A stretch of DNA of 64,000 bases, from the NCBI GenBank assembly GCA_948099385.1, contig CANUEZ040000113.1, forward strand, positions 10,738,501-10,802,500, read 5' to 3'. The notes under the pieces are model-generated. The model did no database searches. It was not told the DNA's origin and worked only from the letters and a program-made list of their open reading frames with translations. The stretch comes from Fasciola hepatica. Lineage: Eukaryota > Platyhelminthes > Trematoda > Plagiorchiida > Fasciolidae. A program made the position numbers and the translations under genes. Shown piece by piece: positions 46,251 to 60,950 of this stretch; position 1 is the stretch's first letter, and each line of letters begins with the position of its first letter.

Positions 46251-49200
46251 CGGGTTAGGCCAATTACGAGCAACTTCATAACCACTCGAGGTCCAAGCAG
46301 TCAAGTCAACGAAATGTCTGTATATAATGCAAGTTTGTCTATCATGCAAAGCAATTTTGATGAGTGAATCAGATCGGGTTACTTGTATCACACCATTTCG
46401 AACCTACTAGGTTTCTCGTAATGAGGCTCGAGGGTCGATCACGTTCGACTTTAGCTTCTTTTGCACACGTTGTCAGATTCCACAATCCCAGTCGCACTGT
46501 TTTGCAATCACATAAATTAAAAACAGCTAGTTGTGTGAAGTCTGCGCCGCAACCCGGAGTCGAGTCAAGTTTGTGAGTGACATCCCAGTGAATGTGTTAG
46601 GTCATTTCCATCACTGTCTCTGAGAGTGGAGTGACCTGTGCGCGTGTGAGAGAGAGATTTTCCCAAATCAAACATTTGTTTCATACAACTACCCTCTAAT
46701 AGTGCAGATTCGAACTTAATCGATAAGTGTTCTGTGTTCCAGAGAAAGTCTTCAGTGGGTTTCCTACATACTATTGAAGTCAGAAGTGTAACGTGTGATG
46801 GGGCACAGAACAAAGAATTATTTCATCACTAACATGGTGGACTCTATGCAGATGGATATGTTAAAAATCCCGAATGCCGCGTATGAACATTGCTTTGTGA
46901 ATAATTTTGGGTTAGTATTATGGGAAAACGTATTGTTCCATCTTCCCTTGTGGGCTCATATTCCGTCACAATTGTGGCCCACTGGTAGTGACAAATTACT
47001 GTTTCGCCTGAATTTTGAGTATGTCTATTCACTGCAGAAAATCCGATTACGAGGTTTATTGTCCTCAAACGTCGTCACTACTTGGTAGTAATGGTACACA
47101 GAAATTAAGTAGTTCTGCTCTAATGCTGTCCTCTACGAGCATACTCGTACACATCACAAGCGACACCGTCTGCACGTGTTATTTCAATGATCACCTTTCG
47201 TGAAGGACTGCTTATTGTTGTCCATCATCTCTGTAAACAGGTATCATTGGAAACACATCTAATAGACAGAAATGAGCTCTAAATCGCCATTAGGTGTTAT
47301 GTAAATAAATTCGAGGACATCATCTTTTTTTGTTACCAAAATGCGGAAGTCTGGAGTATGCAAGCAGCGCAGCCCGATACTATTCTGAATAGTGATATGC
47401 CATCACGAGAAAACCTCTACCGGTTCTATCCTTTGAATTGAAACCCTGCTGTTATTGCCAAATTCAATACCTATTGTTCCGTGATTCTACGTCACCTCTG
47501 TGAATAATTTGGGACACTTTTATCAATATGAATACACACATCCCATTCAACTTGTAAACTTCATCCCATTTATTTGTACAAATCAACAGATTTTATATAA
47601 TTGGATGAACCAGACAGAATCGTGTAACGGGACCCCTGAAATCAGCCTTGCTGTGTTATGTAATTTTTTTGGATTTTCAATTCGCTATGTTTAACTGCAC
47701 CAATTTGAAGTTCACCAGTGCTCTTGTCTGCGTGCAATTTCGTGAAATCCGTAGGTGTTTTCGTGCGTATTGGTTATTTTGGGATTTATTACAGTTTAAC
47801 TACAAATACGTTCCCACGGTTGATCAAAATACTTGTTTGGGGGAGTAACGGAACACCATACATCCTGATAAGGTGGTCACACCTAAACTACAGTAAAGTA
47901 AAATGGTCAGTGTAGAATACTCAAAATATCTATCCAAGAACAGCCTTGTGGAATCGTTGATAATAAACAAAACCATCAGAGATCCATGAGGCATCACCCG
48001 AGATAAATACATTAGTCATCATTGCTACCAGTGATTCGAAAGTGGGTGATGGAAATCACCGGACTTCAACCAAGTTAAGTCTGATCTTTGTCTTCGTAAA
48101 CGTCTACCGGGTTATGCTTTCCACGGATCTCGACAGAACCCGGACTAACTAACTTCTAACAGCGTTTTGAGTCTATTTAAGGGAAACTTGAGAGGGTTCT
48201 TTGAAATGAAATGGAGCAATTCTTCCGTTGTGATATCACAGGGAATAATGCACCTCAGAATCTGAAGAATGAAATGATGAGTTTCTTTTTTCAGCCATAC
48301 AGCTGGTCCAATCACAGTTTCAACGAAGATGAAAATATATGAACTGAAACTTACAGAAATATATTTTGACTCTTAGAGTATTTAAATCTATAGAGCAGCT
48401 TATTCTGACCAATAAATTGGATGATTCCGCTCACTTTAGGTGCAAGAATTGCAGAAGAAATTTCTCGTTGATATGCTCATGATGCACAGTGCATCTCTCT
48501 GTACATTTGCATCGCCCAGATCTGTAGAATGTGCAGTGTTCCTTTTGTGATGTCACTCGAAATGTTCATTTCACCAAAGTATGCCAAGTAAATAACTCAA
48601 TTTCCTGATGAATGTTGGTTTTTTATCGTTCGACAGACCACTCAAAACACTGTCTTTTAAATTATCTATGAAATATTGAAATAGAAGTATGGATATCAGG
48701 TATTGTTTTTTTTCTACTGAAGACGGCAATGAATAGAGAGTTTTCTCTAACCCGTTTTTATTTATAGCCAAGAAATCGTTAGCTGGAAGTTTAATGCATT
48801 CCTAGTTGCCCTAATCTCAAAACCGTAACCTGGTGGAATTCTATCGACGAATTCAATGGTTGGGGAAATGTCTGCAAACGCAATGACTGTTGTCCTCTGA
48901 AGGTCATAACGGTTCTGGATTAGTTGACTTTGTTTGGAGATTCCATCGGTGCTTGCACGACTGATGTGAGAGCTCCCTTAGTCCAATGAAGTCCTCTTTT
49001 GATGCCTGCATTACAACCTGTAAAATGTGACAGATGTTAGCAGCTTCAACGCCATCGGGATGAGGCTTAGATTACAGTCTGTTACCCCACTGTGTCTATC
49101 CACATGGTTGTTACAATGTGAATGACACAAGGCATTTGCCACCCGTTCAACCAGCTCAGGGTGGTCGCTAACAGTCAACTCTCATTCAAATCTGTGCTAT

Positions 49201-50173
49201 GACACCCCTTGACGTGCAATCACTAAATTACTGAAACTGTTCACTTTCCACTTCTTTGTATGACTATTCAACCTACTCCTCACATATGGGTAACTCTACT
49301 CAGTTTTATTCCTAATATTTTGGAATAAAATATTCAACCACACACCTTCCTTTTACAAGGCCTTCAATAAGCAGTTCATATGTTTCCGTTTACATTACGT
49401 TGTCCCGCTCTTCTTTGTTCGCCTTCTTCCGGATCTCATCTTTATTAGGCCACGGAGAAAATTGACTGATTTATAATAAAAAGACGATCTCAGAATTCTT
49501 TCTTATTGCAGACCCAGTATATTTGCACAAATTATTCGCTACTCTCCAGTCATATAATGTAAAATGCTGTGAAAGAATTATATCGATTTTCAAACCGAAC
49601 GCTCAAGTACGGTGTGCTTCTTTGACATGTGACTTAATCTGAATATCGTACATCAGAACAAGTGTCATCTTGTAAGCAGAGATTGTGTTTGGATATGACC
49701 CACCGGTGGGAATTGCATCTGCCCAGACAGTCGTACGTTATGGAAAAGCTCGTAACGGGACTACGCGCAATAGAAGTGGATAAAACCATACAAGGATGGC
49801 AAGAACGTTTCCTTTCGAATGTAATCATTGCAAGGTGGTTTGCATGTAAACGGAGGCATGCGGCTTCTAATAAATTACAGACAGACTAATCGTGAGATGA
49901 TTTCGCTCTATCAGGATCACTTAAATGCCAATGTCCGATTTCACGTTATTGGTAGAATGGTGGAAATGAAACTATAGTATGCCATTCCGGGTGAGCATTC
50001 ATTCGAATCACTACAACCTTCATTACTCAGAAAATTTCAATCAATGTGGTCTGCTTGACCCACAGATCTTTTGGTTGGGACGGTGGGCTGTGGGTGTGAT
50101 TTCTTGACCATTTCATTCTCGATGTGATCAGGACTGTCCTCTACCCCTGTTTCAGTATCTGATGTGTTTTCAG
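46251..50173. other. No gene recognised
   Basis: Short frames only; the longest is 46795-47088 (plus, 97 aa; contains HCFVNNFGLVLWENVLFHLP). The minus strand at 48560-48960 has faint resemblance to the C-terminal part of a PLE RT but too little to call. Confidence 0.35.
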
Positions 50174-50369
50174 GCGCTTACCAAATGTGAAGTTTGTTCC
50201 GGTAACGTCGGAGTACGACTGCATCAATAAGATTTGCGATCTTGACCATGGGTTGACCACATTATCTCGTGATGATCCCAACACTTTTGACGAACCAAAG
50301 ACTTCACCTGCTCCAAACCCAGTAGACGGTTATGCAAATCTTCCAAACCCATTTTACGCAGGTGATGAG
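50174..50369 (+). CDS. Internal exon of an unidentified gene
   Basis: The exon follows a good acceptor (GTGTTTTCAG) and ends at GAG then GTATGA. It encodes RLPNVKFVPVTSEYDCINKI, DLDHGLTTLSRDDPNTFDEP and a proline-rich end PNPVDGYANLPNPFYAGDE. The composition is clearly protein-like: acidic, with Pro/Asn-rich turns and two Cys. It begins with one base completing a codon and ends in phase 0. I do not recognise the family; it could be a linker or cytoplasmic tail. Neighbouring exons are not certain. Confidence 0.5.
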
Positions 50370-51309
50370 GTATGACCAACAGATCACAACGACACAGTAC
50401 TCCGTCAAGTTACACAAAAACTGCTCTTGATTCAATAAAAACAGCACGCACTGGTTTCACCTCCGTTTGTCACCTATTTTCGTGAGCAAAATCCATCAAA
50501 GGGAAGTAAATGTTGGTATACTTCGTAACAGTTCCCTCAACACGGCAGTGATTGGTGACTTGAAATTGTGCTTTTCAGCCATGGCGAATCTTGATTTTCT
50601 TGACTGAAAAGCAGCAGACGGGACCGATTTGCTATGTCAATGTTGAATGTTGTGTTTCCATGTGGCATGAGAGATAGTCAATCGTTGCATCATGGCGGCT
50701 GTAGACTTGATAACAAACCTACTCGCATCGAACACGAATTGTAGAGCTTGGTGTTCTGTAACAGTTGTAAACTTCAACTCAACCAAGTTCTTATGAATAC
50801 TTACCGCTAGATACATGACCAGCACTAAGTTGGTGTGTGCGAATATCATTTCTCAGTGACACTGAGAGGTCGAGAAAAGCAGACGATCACCTCTCCACCT
50901 TGTTCAACAAATATACCGAGTCCAACTTGGGATTCATCTGCGCTTGACAATGCTTGTTTGGATGCTGCGGATGGAATTCAGCTGTGATGATGATGAGATC
51001 CCGCAATTTTTTCTTTCATTGGGCAGTTCACTGCCAGACCTTGGATGACTGGGAGATGAACAATGGCCGCACCTTGGTCATGAATTTTGTTTTGAATGTG
51101 GATTAGTATTACAAACAAACAGAGATCAATCTCAAGTGTGCTTGATTGTTCGACTACTACATTTAAGCCAAACGTTTGGAGCAATCTGGGTCATATATAA
51201 TAATGTTCACTGTAAAACCAAGGAAGTTCAATTCACTCACACAGAACTGGTATTATGGAGGCTTGTCTAGAATATGCATGGCTATGTATCTCTCCAGAGT
51301 CTATTTCAG

Positions 51310-51404
51310 ACTACGACAATGTTCCATTTTTGATACACACCCTGGCAAACCTGTGAGAATCTCGTCCGTCCGGAAAGAGTTTGATGAGAAATGCAAACGT
51401 GAAG
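51310..51404 (+). CDS. Candidate internal exon
   Basis: Follows TCTATTTCAG and ends before GTAGGA. It reads RQCSIFDTHPGKPVRISSVR and KEFDEKCKRE, a basic, soluble stretch with two Cys. It requires an entering codon with two bases, so it does not join directly to the exon at 50174-50369, which ends in phase 0; an exon between them would be needed if they belong together. No family recognised. Confidence 0.35.
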
Positions 51405-54400
51405 GTAGGAAATCGTGTTGAAAGGTGCCACAAGAAGGGGTCTTGGTGATAAGCGGTCTTGCTTGTACCAACTGCGGAATTTTCAGGTGTGCTTCATCAA
51501 GGTCAATATTCGGACAGCATGTATTTCCCAGCATGGATTGTAGAAAAGTTCCCAGCCCCACCACGCACGGTCACAATAATGGATTCAAGGTGAGTCTGTA
51601 GTCCCAAAAATGCTTGGTGTCTTTCTGTCGTTTGCCATTGCAACAACTATCGGAGATACACAAGAAGTCAAATTTACTTCAGTAATCACACCATTCTGCT
51701 CCATTTAACCCAATGTATTCAGAAGCTCTCTGCGTTAACAACAAGGTAACCTTCTTCGTTAGAGTAACACCGGGTCACCGCCGACTTCTAACCTTGCCGG
51801 TTCTACTGCCATTCCACCACGGTTGTTGGGGCATTGTGCCAGCAGTTTCTGATTAACTACATGATCACTGAGGGTGGTTGGCGTTGGGTAAAATGAAAAC
51901 AGTTGATTTATGACCAGTAATGCATTCAACCTCAAGGTAGACGGACTGTACACCGAACTCTGGAAGCGGACCGGCAAGTATGTTTGTTGCTTAGATTGCA
52001 CACTTCGTGTCGTTTCACCCAAACACATGAAGCGGTGACCGCTTACCAAATGGATGTGAACGTCTGAGGGTTTTATTGATTCTCGAATGGAAAATTCCCC
52101 TCAGCTACTATACTCTATTGATGGACTCAACTCCTCGTGTCCATAACGAACGGGTGTTGAACTTACATCGTTTCATATAGTACCGGGGAATGCTGGGGCA
52201 AGGGAACTTCGTGAAGATCAAGGGAAACGGACGAACCAAACGAGGGTTACAGACAAAAGAACAAGCAGCGAATATGTCGGAGGCTTTCCGAAGCAGACAA
52301 AAAGAGGCACACGAACTACCAGATGGAAAACGGCGGGATCTCCAGCAAACAACAAGATGGCCCAGGTAAGGGACTGTCGATCAAGCCGTCAACTGAGACA
52401 ATCGAACCAACGGGACAGAAATGACATCCAGGAGAATCAAGCTATCTGCCACGGGCAACTGGCCAGAACGCAGTCGAAGCACTGAAGCAGCCGCAACAGC
52501 AAAGTTGATGCCGCACGGTCTGGAAAAGGGCTTATATAAATGATTCTGTGTTTTATGTCGTGATTTGTTTGGCAATTGGAATTCGAGTTTCCTACCCGGT
52601 GCTGTCTTCTTTGTTTTAATAGTGTACGTATTCGTTCCAGCTTGTGATCTCCGCTGTGTATATAGGTTTGACGTCTTCGGTTTTGTTCCTTTCAGTCACC
52701 TCCAATAAGCTACACTTGGATCCTCAGCACACCTCTCGTACATGTATAGTTTTCGTATATGCTTGATGTAGGGCTTGGCTAGATGGACACTGAACTCACA
52801 TGGAAATCGCTGCATAACATACACCTTTTAACAGGTTCAGAAGAATCGGCAGTATTTGAATGGCTTGAATAGTTACCACATTTGTTGACTACCGCTCGGG
52901 TGTATTGGCTTGGACTTTCTTTGTTGAAACAAACTTGTAGCATCGGGCAAGGAGGCTGAATATGTGTTATCGTCTTTTTCACAGATTCTCCGGACCTCGG
53001 GAAGTTTCTTGCCTTTCCGTTCCAGTAGGCCAAATTGTAGCGTGATGTTGTTGATCCTACCATTTTATCGATCACATAACATTTTCTCCAAACGATACCT
53101 GTAACTCCACGTGCAGGCCTGTTAGCCCCATTGGAGGATGAATTCACGACAACACTCACCAGGGCGTAGCACTGGTGAATTAAATATAGCAAGTCCAGTC
53201 GCTTGAAAAAAGAATACTTCAACAATGAAAGATCTGTCCGGAAGGATCTTCACTGGTCCATCATAGTGTTTCTGTGATAGTCCCTGATAACCAATAGGTA
53301 GACGAGCCAGCTGTATAAACTTCACTTATTGTAATGAGCTCTACAGATCTATGTACTAGATCACGGAAACGTTCTCTGTTCTTGCGACAATCAGTTTCGT
53401 TGATGTGAGATGGATATGCTGTATTGCCCCAAATAAATAAGTTGTCAATGCTACTGTCGATAGAGTTTAATGTTAATAATACGGATTTCTGCATTCAACC
53501 ATTTTTTTCGAATGTTGACGGAAACCGATCCGTTTGCGTTCCCGTCTGTTGAACGAATCAGCGAAGCGCAAACATACTTCACGTACCATGATCCATTCAT
53601 TCTGTTCAAATCACCAGCCGTGTACAGTGACCGAAATTCGAATCCCCTTCACTTTGAAGTGCGAGATTTAGTGTCACCTTAAACTAAATCTCAGTGGGCC
53701 GCTTACATTTTAACTCTAGGTTATATTGCTCCTATATGTTGCCGTGTAGATTAACAACTAATAGTCTGAACACAATCGTGTGTCATAGCTCAGATTTCAC
53801 CGATAAATTTGATCGAAAATTACGTCCCGATTTCACTTTATTGGCAATGATCAATTGCATTTTGATTCCACATTCCGCATCATAAACGTAAACCAATTTG
53901 ACCGGACCAGTTTCTGAGTAATTTTGTTTAGCTATTCATCAATTTAATCATGTTTCGGCGCCAGCAGACCTCCTTATTCATTCAAAAATTACAAGTCTCA
54001 CCTCAATGGATGTAACGGATTAGACAAGGAAGATTGCAAATTAGTTTTTTCCGTATTTTGTTGCACGTTGCTGAAGTAAAATCAACTTTACTCGACCGTG
54101 TATCTCAAATACCTTAGATAACCAACGCAAGTTATCTTTTGCGATAGTAAAATCTGTGGAATCTGAGACCTGATTACAAAATATGAATCAGGTTTTGGCT
54201 TGAAGTTCAACACTTTAAAAAAATTAAAAGACTACCGGAAAATGAGTCAAACGTCCTACCTTTCACTTGCCAAGTCATTGGTTTTAGACATCGAATAGCG
54301 GTACACTGCTTCGTCGTTATACTGGAATAAATACGCCAGAAAACTAGCCGATAGGTCAGCAATGTGAGTGTAGAACAATGCGAATGCTGGTTGAAATGTT

Positions 54401-57400
54401 CATGAACGAGACTCCGGAGACACCCTGAAGGCATACTGGCGTGAGCTCTAGAGTGGATTTACATCTACTGATTGGTGTGCAAAAATAGTAGGCATCGTTG
54501 TTTTAAAAGTCAAGCGTAATACTTTTTGAGAATACATCTTTGGTATTAGTGTCTTATATTTACTGCAGCTGCTTGGCTAGGAGGCCTCTCATAATTTCTG
54601 TGTTTACCAACCAATCGAACTCAAAGACAGAAGTAATCCTGGCAGATGTCTACTGTGGCATGGACACAACAAAGCCGAACTCTGCATCCATGGGGTAGAA
54701 TTGTTGGATACAGATTATTCTCTCGATCTTATTTTGATGAATTTAGGATTAATCACAATTGATTTTTCCTCTACTGAAATACCGTACGTAATATATCGAG
54801 GAATTGGTAATACATAGAATAAAGCGCCAAACCCGGAATTTCGCAGTGAAAACATCTAGCTAGTTGACACGAGTTTATCACAAGCATTACAGACTGTGTG
54901 CCTTGCAAAACACTTGCTTAGATTCAAATCACTGAATTGGTGTTTTTTTGTGCACAGCTCAGTGAAACAATAGCTTGCTGTATTCGTCAAGTTTAATTGG
55001 TGCATTGAGCACATGAGGGTAATTTCACTATCGACATATCGTTTCCTTTTACTTGAATTGAAGGTTGTTTATAAGGTTCGGTTCGAAACGGTGAGGGTTA
55101 TGTGATTTCAGAGCTCTTTTGATTGATGTTACGCCAATCTGTATTCTCAATTGATAAGAGCAAACAGTACATCAAAAATGTGTTTATTTATATGCGAATG
55201 AACAAATACCAAAAAACTGAACACGCCCACGTTGCCAAAGCTACCAAATTGACGATCGTGTTGTGAGTTGTGAAATGCAACGGGGTCAGCGCCTTCCTTC
55301 CCATGATAGGTACGTCGTGGGTGATCGTGACGGCCAAATAAATGGACCAGTTTATGATCAGGCAGTTAGTTGTCGGCCGCGTTGAAACAACAAGACGCCA
55401 TCAAACAGTTTCATCTGCCTTTTGTGTATCTGCGTAAATTCCTAACCACCGAGTCAACGGCAAGACTCAAACTCAAGCTGTGAGACTGCGAATCACTCAC
55501 ACATTCGCTAGACCATTCAAATGAGATGAAATCGGTTTGTTGCGTCAGCATAAATTATATTGATAAAGTTTTACATTTACGACTATGCCCTTATATACTT
55601 GTGTTTTTCAAAGTAGTTTGAAAACCTAACCAATGTTCTAACAATGCCACACATCAAGCCTAGATTTTTTTGTCGAATCTTTAAATTCAGAATTAGCCAC
55701 AAACGAGCATGGACTTATCATTCTTGGATATTGATTCAGACATATCGAGTAAAACGTGAGTGGAAGTATGGCCATAGTTTTGCTACGGGTATTGAATCCA
55801 ATCACGATATGTTAGTCAACTAGGCTCCATACAATAAGCCATTTGGCTCGGATTTTCTTCCCACAGATCTCAAAACTGTGTAGATTTTATAATAAAGGAG
55901 GTTTCTCGTTAGGACTCAATAGTCAGATAGAAAATTTGAGAAAAAGGCATACAAGTGTCAATAAGTACACAAAACTTGATCAGTGTATTCGCCAAGCTAT
56001 ATCTGTGAGCTACCGTCATAGGTGTTCCTTCGGCAGTACTCATTTTACCAACTTCTAAATTCTAAAATGTGTAACCCGGTGTTCAAATTACTTATCCCAA
56101 AGTAGTGCATGTCACGGGCGAGATATTTACTCCTAAACCGGATAACTCCGTTTTCGGAGCAATTCGTTCGTGTAAAAATAATCGTATACACTGAAATGTC
56201 GAAGAAGATGTGGTTTTACTGAAACAGGTATTCACCTTTTATTTCAACCAATCGTGAAACTATATTGAACATACACATCACGACAATGATTGAGTGGAAA
56301 AAGGGGGCTAATTTGCAGTCTGCACAATATGTGAAAAATTGGAGCAGTTTTTGATACGAATGATACAAGTGGTTGAGGGTAGATGACTAATTAGCCTGAA
56401 TATTAGAATAATTTCCATTTCTGTTCAGACCGCATTATCCTTTCCCAACAAATGGACAAACTGGTGTGAAATGTCCTCACAATTACTGATACTTTGCCAC
56501 CAAAACAGGCTACGCATCATGTCGGTGATTTTTAACTATTTTCCAGTGGATTGCGCATGTGCGTCTTTCTAGCGATAAAATTGTGATTTTCCCTCATTTT
56601 TGGTACTCACAGGGAGTTTGGAAGTAAGCTTCGAATTCCAACTTCTCTAAGTTGCTCACAGTCTTTTGACTCAGTGTACTTTGTAATTCTATAGTATCAG
56701 TGTTGGTGGGGTACATGTTCCCCAAGAATGCTGTCACAACAAGACTTTTTCAATGCGGGATTGCGCCGTCCATCTCTAGCATTGGCTGATCTGTTGATTG
56801 TGCACTTTAACCAATCGCGTTTAATAATGTACTCACGCGTAATGGTCACCTGCTCACAAAACCATTCACGGAAGTCTCCTTACCATGTGTTGCTTAGACA
56901 TTTTTCAAGGAAACGATGCCAGTAAATAGTGACGGGGGAGGGGGTTTTGGGTTGATTAAAACTGCATGTTCACTAATCCAACATTTTGATCGCGTTTCTC
57001 ACTTCGTAAACCATGGTCCCTGACTCTAATCTATGCATCACACGAGTCCTTCACACAGGAAATCACACTGAGGTGGGCAATGAACACTAAACGTCAAGCG
57101 GTAGTTGTAATTTTGGTCATTGAAGATTTCCCGGTGGACGTCTAGAAAATCTGTGTATTGTTTCCAACATAGAAAAGGCTACAATATTTTCCGAATTGAT
57201 CTGCTAAAGGAGTCCGCAATTCAAACGTGTTTGTATTGGTTTACAAACGCTGGAGATATGATTTCCAGCAAATTGTTGTCTTTGACGTAATAGGTGTATT
57301 TGTCGCCTTCCGCCTTATCTTCTTAACCAACTTATCATATAACTCATCTTTGTCAACTATGGACAAATCTTGTTGAAATTGATTGCTCGTTATTTGCGGG

Positions 57401-58866
57401 AGATTTCAACACAAACAGAATGTATTATCCTACAACAGCCACAATACGCTCAGCAATGAGACTCAACTGCCCTATCCAGATGAAAACATTCCCCACTGTG
57501 CGGATTCATTGTTTTGCCACCTCGTATTGCATCTCTTGTTTCGTAAGCGAGTCGGACTTCAACTAATTCAGATGAATCGTTTGTCGGAACCTGTTAAAAG
57601 TATGGACAAATTTGCGGAAAAAGCTTATCTTCGCCAAAATCTATAACCGAATAAGTGACACCACCAAAGTGGAAAAATTAATAATGGCAATTCCATTGTA
57701 AGGTGATGGGCCGTTGGAATACCTGGTTCGGCCAAATGAGTATCACTCGAAACGCGCTACCCGGTAGTGCAAGTCAGGGCTGTACCACAGTCAATGCCGT
57801 TCATTGTTCACCTAGAACAGGATAAATCGGGAACAGTGTTCCCTGTCTTAATTTTTAACACAGAAGCGGGAAGCATTAGTTCGAACAATACACTGAGGAT
57901 CGTTTCACTATATATTCACGAGCACTTGTTGCAGTCACGGTTTTCAATACCGTAGCGGGAGTCGACCGGAATTTAGACGAAGCAAAATTTGTGAACAAAC
58001 CTACGTCACTTTAAAACGGAAGAATAAAGCGGTTTGGATAAACGTTACCTAAGGTATATTTGGGTTGGTCACAATACTTGCGCGGAGTACTCGAATTTTC
58101 TATTGTTGGTAAAAGTGCAGGCAACTTGAAAGATGTTGCCGAGGTTGGAGCAGTTTTATTGATAATCCGAAATTTCGGCTGCGTTGATGAACATATTGTG
58201 ACGACATTGTCTTCCACTAAATCGCTTAGCTCTATCGGAATGTTTTCAGCAACTGAATTATGCACAATGCATCGCTGTTTGGCCTACTTGGGCGGCCTCA
58301 TCCACAGCTAGTGGTTATGAAGCAAGTGTATAAGTACTTTGTTTAAACGATTGATCAACTCGTTTGATGAATAACTCCAAACATATCGGCAACTGTTGGA
58401 GATTTCCCCTCCTCTACATTCCTTGTGTTTTACCTGCAACTTCGGCATTGAAACCGTTGGCATTCAAAGTGATCCAAGCAGCTTCTTCGTCGCCTGATGC
58501 ATCAAGTGTGCACATGTCACGTGCTCCGTGGAATAATCGTCTGAATAGGATGATTCTTCATCCAGTTAGAATGAAATAGGGTGAACTTGGTTACTGTCTA
58601 GACCAACTATGCTACTCATCTTCTACAATAAAACCGATATAGTGGTAATGGGTTAAACTTGGCTAGTGAAGTGTTTGCTCCGGTCTACTGAAATGAATTC
58701 GGGAATAATATACCAATCAGTGAAATCATCAACAAGAAAAATAAACAAGGTATCAGTGGTTCATTCAGAATGAATTTGATGACATTTTTGGTCGCAATCG
58801 AAGGGATAAAGTGCGCTTCGATCGCAAGCAAACACAATTGGAACTCGGTTCATCTAAGCTCTACAG
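51405..58866. other. Long stretch with no recognised gene
   Basis: The frame 51759-52049 (minus, 96 aa) and the GC-richer segment 52150-52560 may be part of a decayed retroelement, but nothing diagnostic is present. The minus frames 52779-53225 and 53122-53325 are open (148 and 67 aa) without recognisable domain. 54435-57380 has almost no open frames. Confidence 0.3.
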
Positions 58867-59073
58867 GTCACGTTGAATAAGCTTTCCCACAAAACATGTG
58901 ATCGTGAAATGCCCTTCAAACCTGTTATACCAAAAATATCTCATGAATTCCTTAACATTTCCATTTTGTTTTTCTGCTGGACTCCTTTTGTGGTGTGGTA
59001 TTTCTGGTGTGGCAATCTCCACCGGAGATCTGTATTACTTTCGTCAGTAGAGCTCTTAATCCAGCCGAGTGAG
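58867..59073 (+). CDS. GPCR-like exon with TM6 CWxP motif
   Basis: A 69-codon exon with clean borders and phase 0 at both ends: acceptor CTCTACAG then GTC, donor GAG then GTAAGT. It reads VTLNKLSHKTCDREMPFKPV, then a hydrophobic helix FLNISILFFCWTPFVVWYFW, then a polar loop with two Arg and LLIQPSE. F-x-C-W-T-P in the middle of a helix is the class A GPCR TM6 signature (CWxP). The helix would be followed by extracellular loop 3 and TM7, but no NPxxY exon was found downstream. It lies on the opposite strand and 58 kb from the TM1 exon, so it is a different gene. A non-GPCR membrane protein remains possible. Confidence 0.5.
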
Positions 59074-60950
59074 GTAAGTTGGAAGAACGTTACTGACACA
59101 ATTTAGATAAAATGTTACGATATTTGCTTGAAAGAAGAAAAGCCGTCACAAAATAGTTCTTATCACTGCTATCTCGCATTCGAGGAAGGATATGAAGAAC
59201 GATCAAAGAAGCAAAATCACTGTGACAGAGTCATCAACGAAGCACAAATCCTCTCAGATAAACCATTTACTACAAGATTTTCCACACCGGAATGAGATAA
59301 TAATCTCCGAAATCTGGATTGTAGGTACTATAGAATCATCTGAATAACTCACTTCCATATTGCAGTTTGATGTGATTTACCAGGTGTAATTCATCCAATG
59401 CACAACATTTTTCGCGTTCGGTTTTCGATGAGAACAAATAACGTGGTAGAACTGAAATAAATTCACTGATATAACATGATGTTCAGAAACTGCACGACAA
59501 TATTATAGAGGAACAAGAAAGAAGAGTGATGTCGGATTGGTTGAAAAAAGGAATAATTCTGGAAAAAGTAGATACATATAGTCTTGAAATCAAACTGATA
59601 TCAGAAGAGTAGTTTTAATTTTTACTCATGCATCACACACTCAGGAGACACTGACCATGCTGATGACCAAATCTGTTGGGAAGGAACCACACAAGCTGCA
59701 ACAGAGCATGTGATGCAAGATGTGGGACTCATTCACGTCCGGGAAACGTGTCGTTCTTGACGTCAGTTGGTTTGGAACAGTTAAGGCATTAAATAACACA
59801 ATCAATCCTTGATTCATCAGCTGCAATTTCCCGAAATGCATAATTCCGTCACTTGCACCTACTGTTCGCCTAGTGAAGTAATGTTTTGGTTCACTGGGAG
59901 AAAGCTGCTTTTGCAACAAGTGAGCATATTGTCGTTGCCGTTAGACCCAGAAAATACCCACATTCCGCTTGCTCTTTGTTCGTGAACACGAAGTCCATCA
60001 CTCGACAACGTTGTTCCTTGTAAAAAACTCCTTTTTCACTTGATCTCCGTCGTCCTCATGTGAACGCTCCCTTCAACCCAAATTCATTAGCAATGACACC
60101 GCATGCAGTATTCCACTCGTGTTATTCCATAGAATCTGTATCTTTAATTGCCGTAGGATAGCTACTCAGCTGTTGAATTCCAGGGGGGAGGCAGGAAGAA
60201 CAAGTGTACGAGCTTCATGACCAGGATTCTGGGAAACGTCACTTATCAGAAAATAGATAATACAAAGACAGGACAGATCATTTGTCAAACATTTTTGAGT
60301 ATCGCAAGCAGTAAAATTTTTTCACGGACTTCAGCCTATTTGCGGTCGGCGGATATAATCAAGCAACTCCAACACTGTTACCGACAGTCTGAATGCTGCA
60401 TTTATTCACCCAAATACGAATATCCTACCATCCAATACCTTCTTCGTTCCTTCCTAAATGTAAAAGTTTTCTTTGGAAGAAGTGTTTCGTCTCCTACAAA
60501 CTTCACAAGCGACTTCCGCTGTTCGCCCAAACGGTTTACCCTCCACTCTGCTCACATTTGGTGTAAGTACGCTAAAGGAAATAATGACTTCACTTATCAG
60601 CAGATCCTTTTATGCTGATGAAGTGCCCGCTTCCGGGAACCCGTTAACCGTTGTGCTTATTCTGCTGTACTCAAATTGGCTAAGCGCGCTATCCCTAGCC
60701 GAATGTGTCCCTATTGTTGCCCATAATAATCCTTATAAATTCACATACAAGCCCAACACATGCACTCAGGACGTAGTTCATTCAGTTTGCCATTTCAGTC
60801 CTAATTGTGTGAATAGTTCTGAGAAGTCCATTCGCTGAGTATTTCTCGAATATTCCCTTTGCATTTGATTCCATTCCCCGTTTCCCTCCTACTCAGAAAG
60901 CCGGAGTCATTTCCATGTCCGGTTTATCTGCCTTCTTGGTTAGAATACTA
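59074..60950. other. No gene recognised; possible decayed 5' part of the Helitron
   Basis: The plus frames 60217-60618 and 60473-60838 show no Rep (HUH) or helicase motif that I can recognise. If the Helitron below was full length, its Rep domain should have been here; it is either lost or unreadable. Confidence 0.3.

Noticed and set aside
48560..48960. Another Penelope-like RT C-terminal fragment on the minus strand
   Set aside because: Resemblance is limited to spaced hydrophobic residues; no RT signature block could be read.
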